A DNA stretch of 64,000 bases from Candidatus Poribacteria bacterium (lineage in GTDB: Bacteria > Poribacteria > WGA-4E > WGA-3G). The translations under genes and the position numbers were made by a program. The stretch lies in contig JAPPFM010000010.1 in assembly GCA_028821605.1 (NCBI GenBank), forward strand, positions 248,001 to 312,000. Reading direction: 5' to 3'. This document shows, piece by piece, positions 8,433-16,609 of the stretch. The notes beneath the pieces are model-generated. The model ran no database searches. It saw nothing but the letters and a program-made list of their open reading frames with translations, and was not told where the DNA came from. Position 1 is the stretch's first letter. Every line of letters starts with the position of its first letter.

Positions 8433-9476
8433 ATGACACTGAAGGAACATATTGACAATATCCGCAATGGGTTGGAACGCCGACAGTTCACGAGTGAAAC
8501 TGCGGTACGCCAGGGAATTATAAATCCGCTGCTTGGGCAGTTGGGTTGGCCGACATCCAAGACTCAGATTGTCTTTCCTGAATACACAGTTGAAGGAGGG
8601 AAAGTTGACTACGCACTGTGCCATCCATCCGCAATGCCACGTATTTTCATTGAGGCGAAGCAAGTTGGCAAACTTGACGGTGCGGAAAGGCAACTCTTTG
8701 AATATGCTGTCCATCAAGGTGTCAGCGTCGTTATTCTTACCGATGGACAAAAATGGATCTTTTTTTACCCACCCGGTGAAGGTACTTACGAAGAACGCAA
8801 GGTCATCGAATTGGATCTCGTCATAGGAGATCGCGCTGAAAGTGCTAACTTTCTAAACAGATACCTCAGTTATGAATCAGTACAGACAAATGAGGCATTT
8901 GCTGCAATCCGAGAAGACTATGAAAACTTTTCGCGGCAACGCGAGTTGGCGCGACATTTACCCGAAGTATGGCACAAACTCTTGCATAAAAAAAACCGGA
9001 TGTTGCTGCAAACTATGATAGAAGATACTAAGAAAGTTTGTAGATACACGCCGACAGAAGAAGAGGTGCTTGCCTTTCTGAAAAGTTTAACGTCCGTACC
9101 TCAAGAAGACCCAGTTCTGCCGATTCATGCTTCGTCCGTTCCTTCAGTTCCGGATCCACAACGAAAAAAATCACGGCAATTGACAAGACTCGTTGTTACG
9201 ATGCCCGATGGTGAAATAATTGAGTGCTCTAAGATAAGAGATACATTCGCTACGGTAATTGAAAAGTTAGGAGTAGAGAAAGTCGCAGCACTTGACATAA
9301 TCCGGCAAAAGATCCCTCTCGTCTCAGCGTCTGAATACACAGGGTATGCCCAAAGGCAATCAGGTTCATATTACATCAGTGTGGACGCGACGACGATAGA
9401 TAAGAAACGGGATCTTATGAAAATTGCCAAAGGTTTAGGGGTTGAACTAAAAGTGGAAATTATTCCGAAAGAGTGA
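8433..9476 (+). CDS. Stand-alone HsdR N-terminal-type restriction nuclease domain protein
   Basis: The first 160 residues resemble the N-terminal nuclease domain of type I restriction HsdR subunits (HSDR_N). They show the PD-(D/E)XK pattern VDYAL (Asp near residue 59) followed by PRIFIEAKQ (Glu and Lys near 74-76). No helicase motor, HsdM or HsdS lies nearby and the protein is only 347 residues, so it is not a complete type I enzyme. The C-terminal 100 residues (LVVTMPDGEIIECSKIRDTF onward) form a separate small domain that I do not recognise. AAGGA lies 8-9 nt before ATG. A defensive or repair role is possible but unproven. Confidence 0.7.
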   Translation: MTLKEHIDNIRNGLERRQFTSETAVRQGIINPLLGQLGWPTSKTQIVFPEYTVEGGKVDYALCHPSAMPRIFIEAKQVGKLDGAERQLFEYAVHQGVSVVILTDGQKWIFFYPPGEGTYEERKVIELDLVIGDRAESANFLNRYLSYESVQTNEAFAAIREDYENFSRQRELARHLPEVWHKLLHKKNRMLLQTMIEDTKKVCRYTPTEEEVLAFLKSLTSVPQEDPVLPIHASSVPSVPDPQRKKSRQLTRLVVTMPDGEIIECSKIRDTFATVIEKLGVEKVAALDIIRQKIPLVSASEYTGYAQRQSGSYYISVDATTIDKKRDLMKIAKGLGVELKVEIIPKE

Positions 9477-9564
9477 TAAATCATTGACAATCCATCTCTA
9501 ACGACTTGATAACTTGAAACTGGAGAGTTTACACCACTAACTATCTAATTGGAGGAACGACGAC

Positions 9565-11094
9565 ATGAAACGAATTACGCTATTTCTCATTGGTTTACTA
9601 TTATTCCTCACACAACCGTTTGGGCATGCCGAGGTTACGTTGCCGCGCGTCATCGGCAATAACATGGTACTACAACGCGACATGCAGGTCCCTATCTGGG
9701 GCTGGGCATCCGCAGGCGAAGAAATTACCGTAACCCTCACTTCCGAACCTGTCTTCTCAACCACTGTAACTGCTGACGCTGAAGGCAATTGGCAGATCAA
9801 ACTTCCCGCTATGGCAGCTGGCGGTCCCTACATACTTCGAGTTAAAGGCAGCAACACGCTTGAATTGACGAACGTGCTTTTCGGTGAAGTCTGGGTCTGC
9901 TCTGGACAATCAAACATGCAGTGGTCCGTGAGTGCCTCGAAAGACAGCGAGGCAGAAATCGCTGCAGCAGACTATCCAACGATCCGATTGTTCTATGTAC
10001 CGAGAAGACCTTCAGGATTACTTCAGAAAGACGTGGAAGCGGATTGGTACGAAACCACACCAGAGACAATTGCCAATTTCTCTGCCGTCGCTTACTATTT
10101 CGGTCGGAAACTGTATAAGAACCTTGATATACCGATCGGGTTAATCAACACTTCATGGGGTGGCACCCGTATTGAACCGTGGACACCCCCTGCAGGCTTT
10201 GCAACCGTGCCTGCCCTTGAATCCATATCCAAAGAGATTCAAGAGGCGGACACGAACTATCGCGGGCAACTTCCCGAAAAAATGAAGGAAATTGAGGCAT
10301 GGATAGCCGAAACACGCGAGGCATTAGAAAAAGACACACCGCTTACACAGATGCCTGACAATAGACACGCCTTAAGGCATCAAGCCAGACCAACCGGACT
10401 TTACAACGGCATGGTGCATCCAATTGTTCCGTATGCAATACGCGGCGCGCTCTGGTATCAAGGTGAGTCAAATCTCCGAGACGGGATGCTCTACCACGAG
10501 AAAATGAAGGCACTCATCAATGGATGGCGCGAGGTCTGGGGACAAGGTGATTTTCCGTTCTATTTCGTCCAACTTGCACCCTTCAATTACGGCGGACGGA
10601 ATGCGAATCCATTCTTCCTACCGCAAATCTGGGAGGCACAAGCGGCGACGTTGGCACTGCCAAATACCGGCATGGCTGTGACAACCGACATCGGTAATCT
10701 CAGAGACATCCATCCCCGAAACAAGCAAGAGGTTGGCAGACGATTGGCGTTGTGGGCACTTGCGAAAACCTACGGTAGAGACGATGTAACCAACTCCGGT
10801 CCACTTTATGAGTCGATGAAGGTAGAGGAGAGCACAATCCGACTCAGTTTTGACTATGTCGGTAGCGGCTTGATGGCACGGGATGAGAAACCACTCACAT
10901 GGTTTGAGATCGCAGGTGAGGATAAGCAGTTCGTTGAGGCGAAAGCCATAATTGATGGCGACACAATCGTCGTCTCCAGTGATGCTGTTGCGAATCCGGT
11001 CGCTGTCCGATTCGGTTGGCATCAGAGCGCGGAACCGAATTTCGTGAACAAGGAAGGATTACCTGCATCCCCATTCCGTACGGATTCATGGTAA
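9565..11094 (+). CDS. Sialate O-acetylesterase family protein, copy 1
   Basis: Secreted SGNH-type carbohydrate esterase removing O-acetyl groups from sialic acid or related sugars. A signal peptide covers residues 1-22 (ends GHAE). Catalytic motifs are CSGQSNM (Ser, near residue 116), WYQGESN, and the DIHPRNK segment with the expected Asp-x-x-His dyad. GGAGG is 9 nt before ATG. It lies head-to-tail with a closely similar copy at 11150, including a shared CTATCTAATTG leader, so the pair arose by tandem duplication. The exact substrate is unknown; a role in using acetylated host or algal glycans fits the other carbohydrate genes. Confidence 0.9.
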   Translation: MKRITLFLIGLLLFLTQPFGHAEVTLPRVIGNNMVLQRDMQVPIWGWASAGEEITVTLTSEPVFSTTVTADAEGNWQIKLPAMAAGGPYILRVKGSNTLELTNVLFGEVWVCSGQSNMQWSVSASKDSEAEIAAADYPTIRLFYVPRRPSGLLQKDVEADWYETTPETIANFSAVAYYFGRKLYKNLDIPIGLINTSWGGTRIEPWTPPAGFATVPALESISKEIQEADTNYRGQLPEKMKEIEAWIAETREALEKDTPLTQMPDNRHALRHQARPTGLYNGMVHPIVPYAIRGALWYQGESNLRDGMLYHEKMKALINGWREVWGQGDFPFYFVQLAPFNYGGRNANPFFLPQIWEAQAATLALPNTGMAVTTDIGNLRDIHPRNKQEVGRRLALWALAKTYGRDDVTNSGPLYESMKVEESTIRLSFDYVGSGLMARDEKPLTWFEIAGEDKQFVEAKAIIDGDTIVVSSDAVANPVAVRFGWHQSAEPNFVNKEGLPASPFRTDSW

Positions 11095-11149
11095 AATAGC
11101 CGAAGGACTTGACTTATCCATTCCGCTATCTAATTGAAGGAGCAAAGGT

Positions 11150-12694
11150 ATGGAACTAACTCTGCTATTTCTCATCGGTTTTCTACCACTTCTCATCGGA
11201 AATTTCGCGTATTCCGGGGTCACATTACCGCGTGTCTTCGGCAGTAACATGGTGCTGCAGCACAACAGGCAGGCACCTATCTGGGGGTGGGCATCCCCAG
11301 GCGAAGAGATCACGATAACACTCAGTGCTGAAGTCGAAGATGTAGAACCGCTTTCAACAACAACCGCAGTTGCCGACGCTGATGGCAATTGGCAAACTAA
11401 ACTCCCCGCTATGGCAGCTGGGGGTCCCTACACACTCCGAATCACAGGTAGTAACACCCTTGAACTGACGAACGTGCTTTTCGGTGAAGTCTGGGTCTGT
11501 TCCGGGCAGTCAAACATGGAATGGCCCGTAAGTGCCTCAAACAATAGCGAGGAAGAGATCGCCGCGGCGATGTATCCGAAGGTCCGACTGTTCCATATCC
11601 CGCGAGTCCCATCAGGTTTACCTCAGCAAGATGTAGAGGCGGATTGGTACAAGACCACACCTGAGACGATTCCGAATTTCTCCGCTGTCGCTTACTATTT
11701 CGGGCGAAAACTCTATAAGAACCTTGATGTACCGATCGGGCTAATCAACACGTCGTGGGGCGGGACCCTCATCGAACCGTGGACACCCCCTGTGGGTCTC
11801 GCTGGTGTGCCTGCACTTGCGTCCATAAACAAGGAAGTCGAAAACATACAGGCGAACTATCGTTCACAACTCCCAGACAAAATAAACGCGATAGAAGCGT
11901 GGATAGCCGAGACCCGTAAAGCGTTAGAAACCGAGGCACAGATTAAACCGATGCCTGACAATACGCATCCGTTAATGGATCAAGGGAGACCGACTGCACT
12001 CTACAACGGTATGGTGCATCCGATTGTTCCTTACGCCATACGCGGTGCGCTCTGGTATCAAGGCGAATCAAACCATCAGGACGGTATGATCTATCACGAG
12101 AAGATGAAGGCACTCATCAAGGGGTGGCGCGAGATCTGGGGACAAGGTGATTTCCCTTTCTATTTCGTGCAACTCGCGCCGTTCAATTACGGTAATCAAG
12201 ACGGAAGCCAGTTTTTCCTGCCGCAAATCTGGGAGGCACAAACCGCAACATTGGCACTCCCAAATACCGGTATGGCTGTGACAACCGACATTGGTGACCC
12301 GAGGGATGTTCATCCCCGAAATAAACAAGGAGTCGGTAGACGGCTTGCATTGTGGGCACTTGCGAAGGACTACGGCAGAGATGATGTGATCTATTCCGGC
12401 CCGCTCTACAAATCAATGGCGGTCGAAGGAAACACGATCCGACTCATGTTTGATCATGTCGGTAGTGGTTTAACCTCGCGAGATGAAAAACCGCTCACAT
12501 GGTTCCAAATCGCCGGTGAAGATAAGGAATTCGTCGAAGCGGAAGCAACAATTGATGGCGATACGGTTGTCGTCTCCAGCGATACCATCGCAAATCCGGT
12601 CGCTGTTCGATTTGGTTGGCATCAGAGCGCGGAACCGAATTTCGTGAACAAAGAAGGGTTACCCGCATCACCGTTTCGTACACATCCGTGGTAA
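11150..12694 (+). CDS. Sialate O-acetylesterase family protein, copy 2
   Basis: 514 residues and strongly similar along its whole length to the preceding gene. It has the same CSGQSNM catalytic serine motif, WYQGESN motif, a DVHPRNK catalytic dyad region and an almost identical C-terminal end. A signal peptide precedes GVTLPRV. A few extra residues (EVEDVEPL) appear near position 66. Differences are spread evenly, with many at third codon positions, so both copies appear to be under selection. GAAGGAGC precedes the ATG. The copies may differ in substrate range. Confidence 0.9.
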   Translation: MELTLLFLIGFLPLLIGNFAYSGVTLPRVFGSNMVLQHNRQAPIWGWASPGEEITITLSAEVEDVEPLSTTTAVADADGNWQTKLPAMAAGGPYTLRITGSNTLELTNVLFGEVWVCSGQSNMEWPVSASNNSEEEIAAAMYPKVRLFHIPRVPSGLPQQDVEADWYKTTPETIPNFSAVAYYFGRKLYKNLDVPIGLINTSWGGTLIEPWTPPVGLAGVPALASINKEVENIQANYRSQLPDKINAIEAWIAETRKALETEAQIKPMPDNTHPLMDQGRPTALYNGMVHPIVPYAIRGALWYQGESNHQDGMIYHEKMKALIKGWREIWGQGDFPFYFVQLAPFNYGNQDGSQFFLPQIWEAQTATLALPNTGMAVTTDIGDPRDVHPRNKQGVGRRLALWALAKDYGRDDVIYSGPLYKSMAVEGNTIRLMFDHVGSGLTSRDEKPLTWFQIAGEDKEFVEAEATIDGDTVVVSSDTIANPVAVRFGWHQSAEPNFVNKEGLPASPFRTHPW

Positions 12695-12707
12695 ACGTTA
12701 AAAAGGG

Positions 12708-12737
12708 TTGACAGGACTCGGTAAACTACGGTATACT
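12708..12737 (+). promoter_or_regulatory. Sigma70-type promoter giving a probably leaderless transcript
   Basis: TTGACA at 12708-12713, an 18-base spacer and TATACT at 12732-12737. The expected transcription start, about 7 bases downstream, coincides with the ATG at 12744. Confidence 0.7.
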
Positions 12738-12743
12738 CTCTCT

Positions 12744-13154
12744 ATGAGACAACGCTACGACAATGCCGCCAAATTTGTAACCTTGGGCTATCCGAAGCCC
12801 TTCACTGAGCACATTCTTGAATATCCAGACCTGATTGTGCTGGAGGAATTGGCAACGGAGCAAATTACGCTCAAAACGCACCACACCGATACCGGAGGGC
12901 ATTATGCAAGAATTTCCTTTTTTCAAGAATATGTGCAGGACGCGGAAGCACGCGGGCTTGAACGCGGGCGAAGAACGGGGACCATCGACGCAATTCTGAC
13001 GCTCCTCAGGGACCGGTTTCAGCCGGAAGCCGTGCAAGCCTTAAAGCCGAGACTTGAAACTATTGAAGATTTAGAACACCTGAAAGCGTTGCTCCGCGCA
13101 GCACACCGAGCACAAAGTTTAGAAGCCTTCACGCAAGACATACAAAAATCATAG
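12744..13154 (+). CDS. Small Rpn/DUF4351-like protein, probably internally deleted
   Basis: 136 residues. The start (MRQRYDNAAKFV...PFTEHIL) and the end (GTIDAILTLLRDRF...LEHLKALL...SLEAFTQDI) resemble the two ends of Rpn/YhgA-like PD-(D/E)XK proteins of 250-300 residues that end in a DUF4351-like helical domain. The central nuclease part appears to be missing, so activity is doubtful. This family assignment is a recollection of pattern and not certain. ATG 12744 is preferred to an upstream TTG because that TTG is part of the -35 box. No Shine-Dalgarno is present. Confidence 0.5.
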   Translation: MRQRYDNAAKFVTLGYPKPFTEHILEYPDLIVLEELATEQITLKTHHTDTGGHYARISFFQEYVQDAEARGLERGRRTGTIDAILTLLRDRFQPEAVQALKPRLETIEDLEHLKALLRAAHRAQSLEAFTQDIQKS

Positions 13155-13199
13155 GCAAGATATGTTCTGCCGTTACCTCAGTAAACAAAGGTTAAGAAC

Positions 13200-14342
13200 G
13201 TGAAGATTACTGCTATCAAAACCTTTATGGCACGGTTTGGTAACCGACCCCGTGGCCTCATCAAAGTCGAAACAGACGAAGGACTCTACGGATGGGGTGA
13301 AGCCTACTCCACGGGTCCTGACCTCTCTGTTGAACCGATCGCTGATTACATCTTTGAGATGATTCAAGGCGACGATCCGAGACGGATTGAGTATATCATG
13401 ATGAAACTGCATCAGCAGTTCCGGTTTCCAGCGGGCGGTGCCGGGCTTGCTGTCATTTCTGCTGTTGATCATGCGTTGTGGGACATCAGTGGAAAGGCAG
13501 CGGGTTTACCAGTCTATATGCTCCTCGGTGGACACGCCCGTGACCGCGTCCGCATCTATCGTGGCATTGGTGGCAGAGACGGTATCGAAGCCGCAGATCA
13601 AGCACACAAACTTCATGAAGAGTGGGGATTCACTGCTTTCAAGACGAGTCCTTATCAACTTGATCCCGATGCAGATCGGTGGGGACGTGTCTGTGATGCT
13701 GCCGCCACCTATTTTGAGCAAATTCGGAATAACACCCCAACGGATTGGGAATTCGCCTTCGATCCGCACGCCAAAATCTTCGAGCCGATTCGCGCGCTCC
13801 AACTCGCAAACGCACTCGCGCCCTACGATCCGTATTTCTACGAGGAACCGCTCCGACCTGAGCATATACCTGCCTGGGCGCGCCTGCGTGCCCAGATGCA
13901 AGTGCCACTCGCAACCGGGGAATCCCTCTATACACGTTTTGAGTTTCTGGATCTCATCGCAGCGCAGGGGGCTGACATCATTCAGCCGGACGTTTGTGTT
14001 TGTGGTGGATTGTTGGAGATGCGGAAAATCGCTGCAATCGCCGAAGCGCACTATGTCAGTGTCGCACCCCACAACCCAATGGGACCGCTCGCAACGGCTG
14101 TTAATGTCCACTTCGCCGCCGCAACCCCAAATTTTAAAATCCTTGAATATCTGCTGCCCACTGAAACCGAATGGAACGCGTGGGTAGATGAACCTTATCT
14201 ACCGAAAGATGGATATTTGGAATTGCGAGACCGTCCCGGCTTAGGCGTAGAGGTGAGCGAAGAGGCGATCACGGACAATGAATACATCCACTGGCAGCGC
14301 ACCTGTCCTATCCGTCCCGATGGTTCAACTGGCTACATTTAA
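13200..14342 (+). CDS. Enolase-superfamily sugar-acid dehydratase (galactonate dehydratase-like)
   Basis: Mandelate racemase/muconate lactonizing enzyme superfamily, most like D-galactonate dehydratase, which converts an aldonate to a 2-keto-3-deoxy sugar acid. Seen: N-terminal capping domain, barrel metal ligands in FAFDPHAK (Asp), YEEPL (Glu) and ATGESLY (Glu), and the catalytic His in APHNPMGP. The start is GTG 13200 with AAAGG 9 nt upstream. The 380 residues are the usual family length. A product of this type could feed a KDG-type aldolase such as the HpcH/HpaI protein at the start of the window, but the two are far apart. Substrate specificity cannot be told. Confidence 0.85.
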   Translation: MKITAIKTFMARFGNRPRGLIKVETDEGLYGWGEAYSTGPDLSVEPIADYIFEMIQGDDPRRIEYIMMKLHQQFRFPAGGAGLAVISAVDHALWDISGKAAGLPVYMLLGGHARDRVRIYRGIGGRDGIEAADQAHKLHEEWGFTAFKTSPYQLDPDADRWGRVCDAAATYFEQIRNNTPTDWEFAFDPHAKIFEPIRALQLANALAPYDPYFYEEPLRPEHIPAWARLRAQMQVPLATGESLYTRFEFLDLIAAQGADIIQPDVCVCGGLLEMRKIAAIAEAHYVSVAPHNPMGPLATAVNVHFAAATPNFKILEYLLPTETEWNAWVDEPYLPKDGYLELRDRPGLGVEVSEEAITDNEYIHWQRTCPIRPDGSTGYI

Positions 14343-14359
14343 TTGACTCTTGGTAACCT

Positions 14360-14460
14360 TAAGCTGTCGGTTGTCAGAAGAATGGCTCTCGATGGTCGGA
14401 AACCATCAGCAAGAGGATCTCTTTACTGATTGCTGATTGCTGATTGCTAATGGCTATTCT
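14360..14460. repeat. TCAG/CTGATTGCTGATTG dispersed repeat
   Basis: AAGCTGTCGGTTGTCAG on the left and three tandem CTGATTG units plus CTAATGGCTATTC on the right. The right end supplies the last codons and stop of the minus-strand gene that follows. Confidence 0.6.
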
Positions 14461-15916
14461 GAACATACGCTTGCAGGTGCTTCAATGCGCTTCCGTTATC
14501 CATCACTGACCGTGTACGCGCAAGCGCGTCTTCAGGGATTGAACAAATCCCTAACAGATAGTCCACCATCGCTGTGTTCAATAGAATCCTATCGTAGATA
14601 GGTCCTTTCTCGCCTGAGAGTGCCGCCACACCCGCTTCTGCAAACGCTGCCGCGCTCACAACCTCTGGACGTGGACTCCGAGTATAGTCAAACCCGTAAC
14701 CTGCTGGATCTATGTCCAACGCGAAATCTTCGCGTACACCGTTGACCCGACGGAACCCTTGCGAATAGTTGATCGCCATTCTATCGCTTGTTGAAGGCTT
14801 TCCGAGGCGGAGCGCGTAATGGCTTGTCCCTTCCTCTCCCTTCACAGCGACTGCGGCATCAAACCCTCTCTCCCACGCCAGTTGGAGGAGCGGTTTCTCA
14901 TAACCGATGTGATAGTAGCCGAGTACCATATAGTTCGCTTCCCGTGCCGAGAAGAACTGTTGTGCTTTCTCAGTTGCTGCCCAAGGCGGACGTTTCTTGA
15001 TGTGCACTCGCAGTTCACGTAGGTTATAGGCAGCAGGGCAATACTCGCGTTGGCTGACGTATCCAAACCCCACCGATTCGTTTGTGATGAGTGAAGCGGT
15101 TTGCGCAAGCGATAGTTGTGTATTTGCACCGAGTGCCTTCAGGATAGCCTCCTCTGTCACACCGTTCTTCGGTGGCATTACATCCACACTGTGCAGCAGC
15201 GATGCTTCACCGAGTGCGGCGCGCACTGCAGCGACAAACAGCGTCGGACGGAAATAGCGCGTTGCGCCATCGTAGGGCTGCCCGAAATGCGTTAGCGTTG
15301 CGACATCGATAGGCTGAACCTCTTCCGGTCCGAAGAACGCATCGAGGTAACCTCTCACCTCTTCGTAGGTTTCACGGTTCATTCGTTGCCCGATGAGTGC
15401 AGCACCTTTAAATGCAGAATTGACATCATCGCTGAGAATGGCTTCGCACATCTCACGGGTTTCAGTGTAACTTAAATGCTTTGCCCGTAAAATCTTTTCC
15501 AAAGCGTTTATGACGATTGCCTCTGTCGGATTCGCTGGTACATAACCGTCCTCTGGATTCATGAGGTATTGAATTTCGGGTGGGAGCTGTTTTGTGAGTG
15601 CTGGGCGGTATTTGCGGAATGCTGCTTCTTCCGCAGGACTCCATTGTGTCTCTTTTGGGAAGTAGGCGCGGAGCGTCATTGCCGCGAAAAACGCGCCCAT
15701 CTGTGCCGCTGATGCAGCATCCGATTCAGGCAATTCACCCGTTATGGATTTTAGGAGCGTTTCAAGGAGAGGTTCCGGTTGCGGGAAATCTGAGGCATTT
15801 ACACCTAATGGTCGTGTCTGATGCGGTCCTGTGCAAACGCGTGCCTGTGCTTCGAGCAGATCGTCGTTCGGACCGGGATATACCGGTGTGTATGGATGAG
15901 AATTAGCAGCTGCCAT
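14447..15916 (-). CDS. TrpD / glycosyltransferase family 3-like protein
   Basis: 489 residues. The C-terminal half follows the anthranilate phosphoribosyltransferase/nucleoside phosphorylase fold (a RPTLFVAAVRAALGEASLLHS strand-helix, GVTEEAILKALG, VAVKGEEGTSHYALR comparable to the HGEDGLDE motif). The glycine-rich phosphate loop is not typical, and the N-terminal helical part is longer than in TrpD. It is not beside tryptophan genes, so a TrpD-like enzyme of unknown substrate is the best call. The last residues (NSH) and stop are encoded by the dispersed repeat at 14447-14460, suggesting that repeat insertion redefined the C-terminus. Confidence 0.6.
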   Translation of the reverse strand: MAAANSHPYTPVYPGPNDDLLEAQARVCTGPHQTRPLGVNASDFPQPEPLLETLLKSITGELPESDAASAAQMGAFFAAMTLRAYFPKETQWSPAEEAAFRKYRPALTKQLPPEIQYLMNPEDGYVPANPTEAIVINALEKILRAKHLSYTETREMCEAILSDDVNSAFKGAALIGQRMNRETYEEVRGYLDAFFGPEEVQPIDVATLTHFGQPYDGATRYFRPTLFVAAVRAALGEASLLHSVDVMPPKNGVTEEAILKALGANTQLSLAQTASLITNESVGFGYVSQREYCPAAYNLRELRVHIKKRPPWAATEKAQQFFSAREANYMVLGYYHIGYEKPLLQLAWERGFDAAVAVKGEEGTSHYALRLGKPSTSDRMAINYSQGFRRVNGVREDFALDIDPAGYGFDYTRSPRPEVVSAAAFAEAGVAALSGEKGPIYDRILLNTAMVDYLLGICSIPEDALARTRSVMDNGSALKHLQAYVQNSH

Positions 15917-16068
15917 TGCGCCATGTCCTCCGATTAAAACTGAATCAAATTTATTCGTATCATGCTTATGTTATTGACGGGCATGCCTTTTTAACTTCAC
16001 TTGCAAGATGATAGAAAGTTAGAGTTTCAGCCACTGACGCACTGCATTTTCAACTAACGAGCCAAACT

Positions 16069-16275
16069 TCACCTCGGTTTTGCTTCGGCATCCTCCGCCT
16101 CCATTTTGTCATGTTCAACAAAAAGCGCGTCAGCAATTTCCGTGAGTGCCTCATCTGTTAGGGGTGGGAAACCCAACAGAGCTACCTGTTTTATGATTTC
16201 AGAGGCGATCGCATGTTTTTCTATCTCAGGAAGTTGGTTAAATGCTTCCAATATGTTTTCTGAGGTTGCGTGCAT
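16069..16275 (-). CDS. Putative type II antitoxin, no toxin partner seen
   Basis: 68 residues, acidic C-terminus (LTDEALTEIADALFVEHDKMEAEDAEAKPR, read in parts), similar in pattern to small antitoxins that accompany PemK/MazF or PIN toxins, where an ADALFxExD segment precedes the toxin gene. ATG 16275 is chosen because GGAGG lies 7 nt upstream. A GTG overlaps the stop codon but opens only a 17-codon frame, so the expected toxin is missing or deleted. The family match is tentative. Confidence 0.5.
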   Translation of the reverse strand: MHATSENILEAFNQLPEIEKHAIASEIIKQVALLGFPPLTDEALTEIADALFVEHDKMEAEDAEAKPR

Positions 16276-16609
16276 CTGGAACCTCCGTGTGGTAAGAACA
16301 TATAGTTTATCCAAATTATACACGATGTCTTGGCGAAATTCAAGGCTTTTTTAGCGGTCTATAGGGGCATTTAGTTTTCCGAAATTTTAGGCTTTCGGTT
16401 CTGTATTCCTTGCTGTAGGAGTGACCTTCCGGTCGCGAATTTTTCGACTACATTGGACAAAAATTCTAAAGCTAAATAGTCCTAATACACTAACAAAAGA
16501 CTTGACGGAATACGGAAAAGAAAATACAATGTAATGTATGTGAGCACAACTGTTGAGATGTCCAATCCAAGTTATCGTCAGATATCGTTATATTTCTTAC
16601 CATCTCGTT
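16276..16609. other. Spacer upstream of hen1
   Basis: Contains a GTAGGAGTGACCTTCCGGTC palindromic segment near 16418-16437 and the hen1 promoter. No other coding potential was judged real. Confidence 0.5.
16502..16530 (+). promoter_or_regulatory. Sigma70-type promoter of hen1
   Basis: TTGACG at 16502-16507, 17-base spacer, TACAAT at 16525-16530. It would start transcription about 70 nt before the hen1 ATG and can drive both RNA repair genes. Confidence 0.65.

Noticed and set aside
13438-14187. Alternative plus-strand frame of 249 codons inside the dehydratase gene
   Set aside because: It overlaps a gene with complete active-site motifs, has no family resemblance and no ribosome site.
16553-16609. 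TTG start 19 codons upstream in hen1
   Set aside because: Homologues begin MLLTI, which corresponds to ATG 16610.
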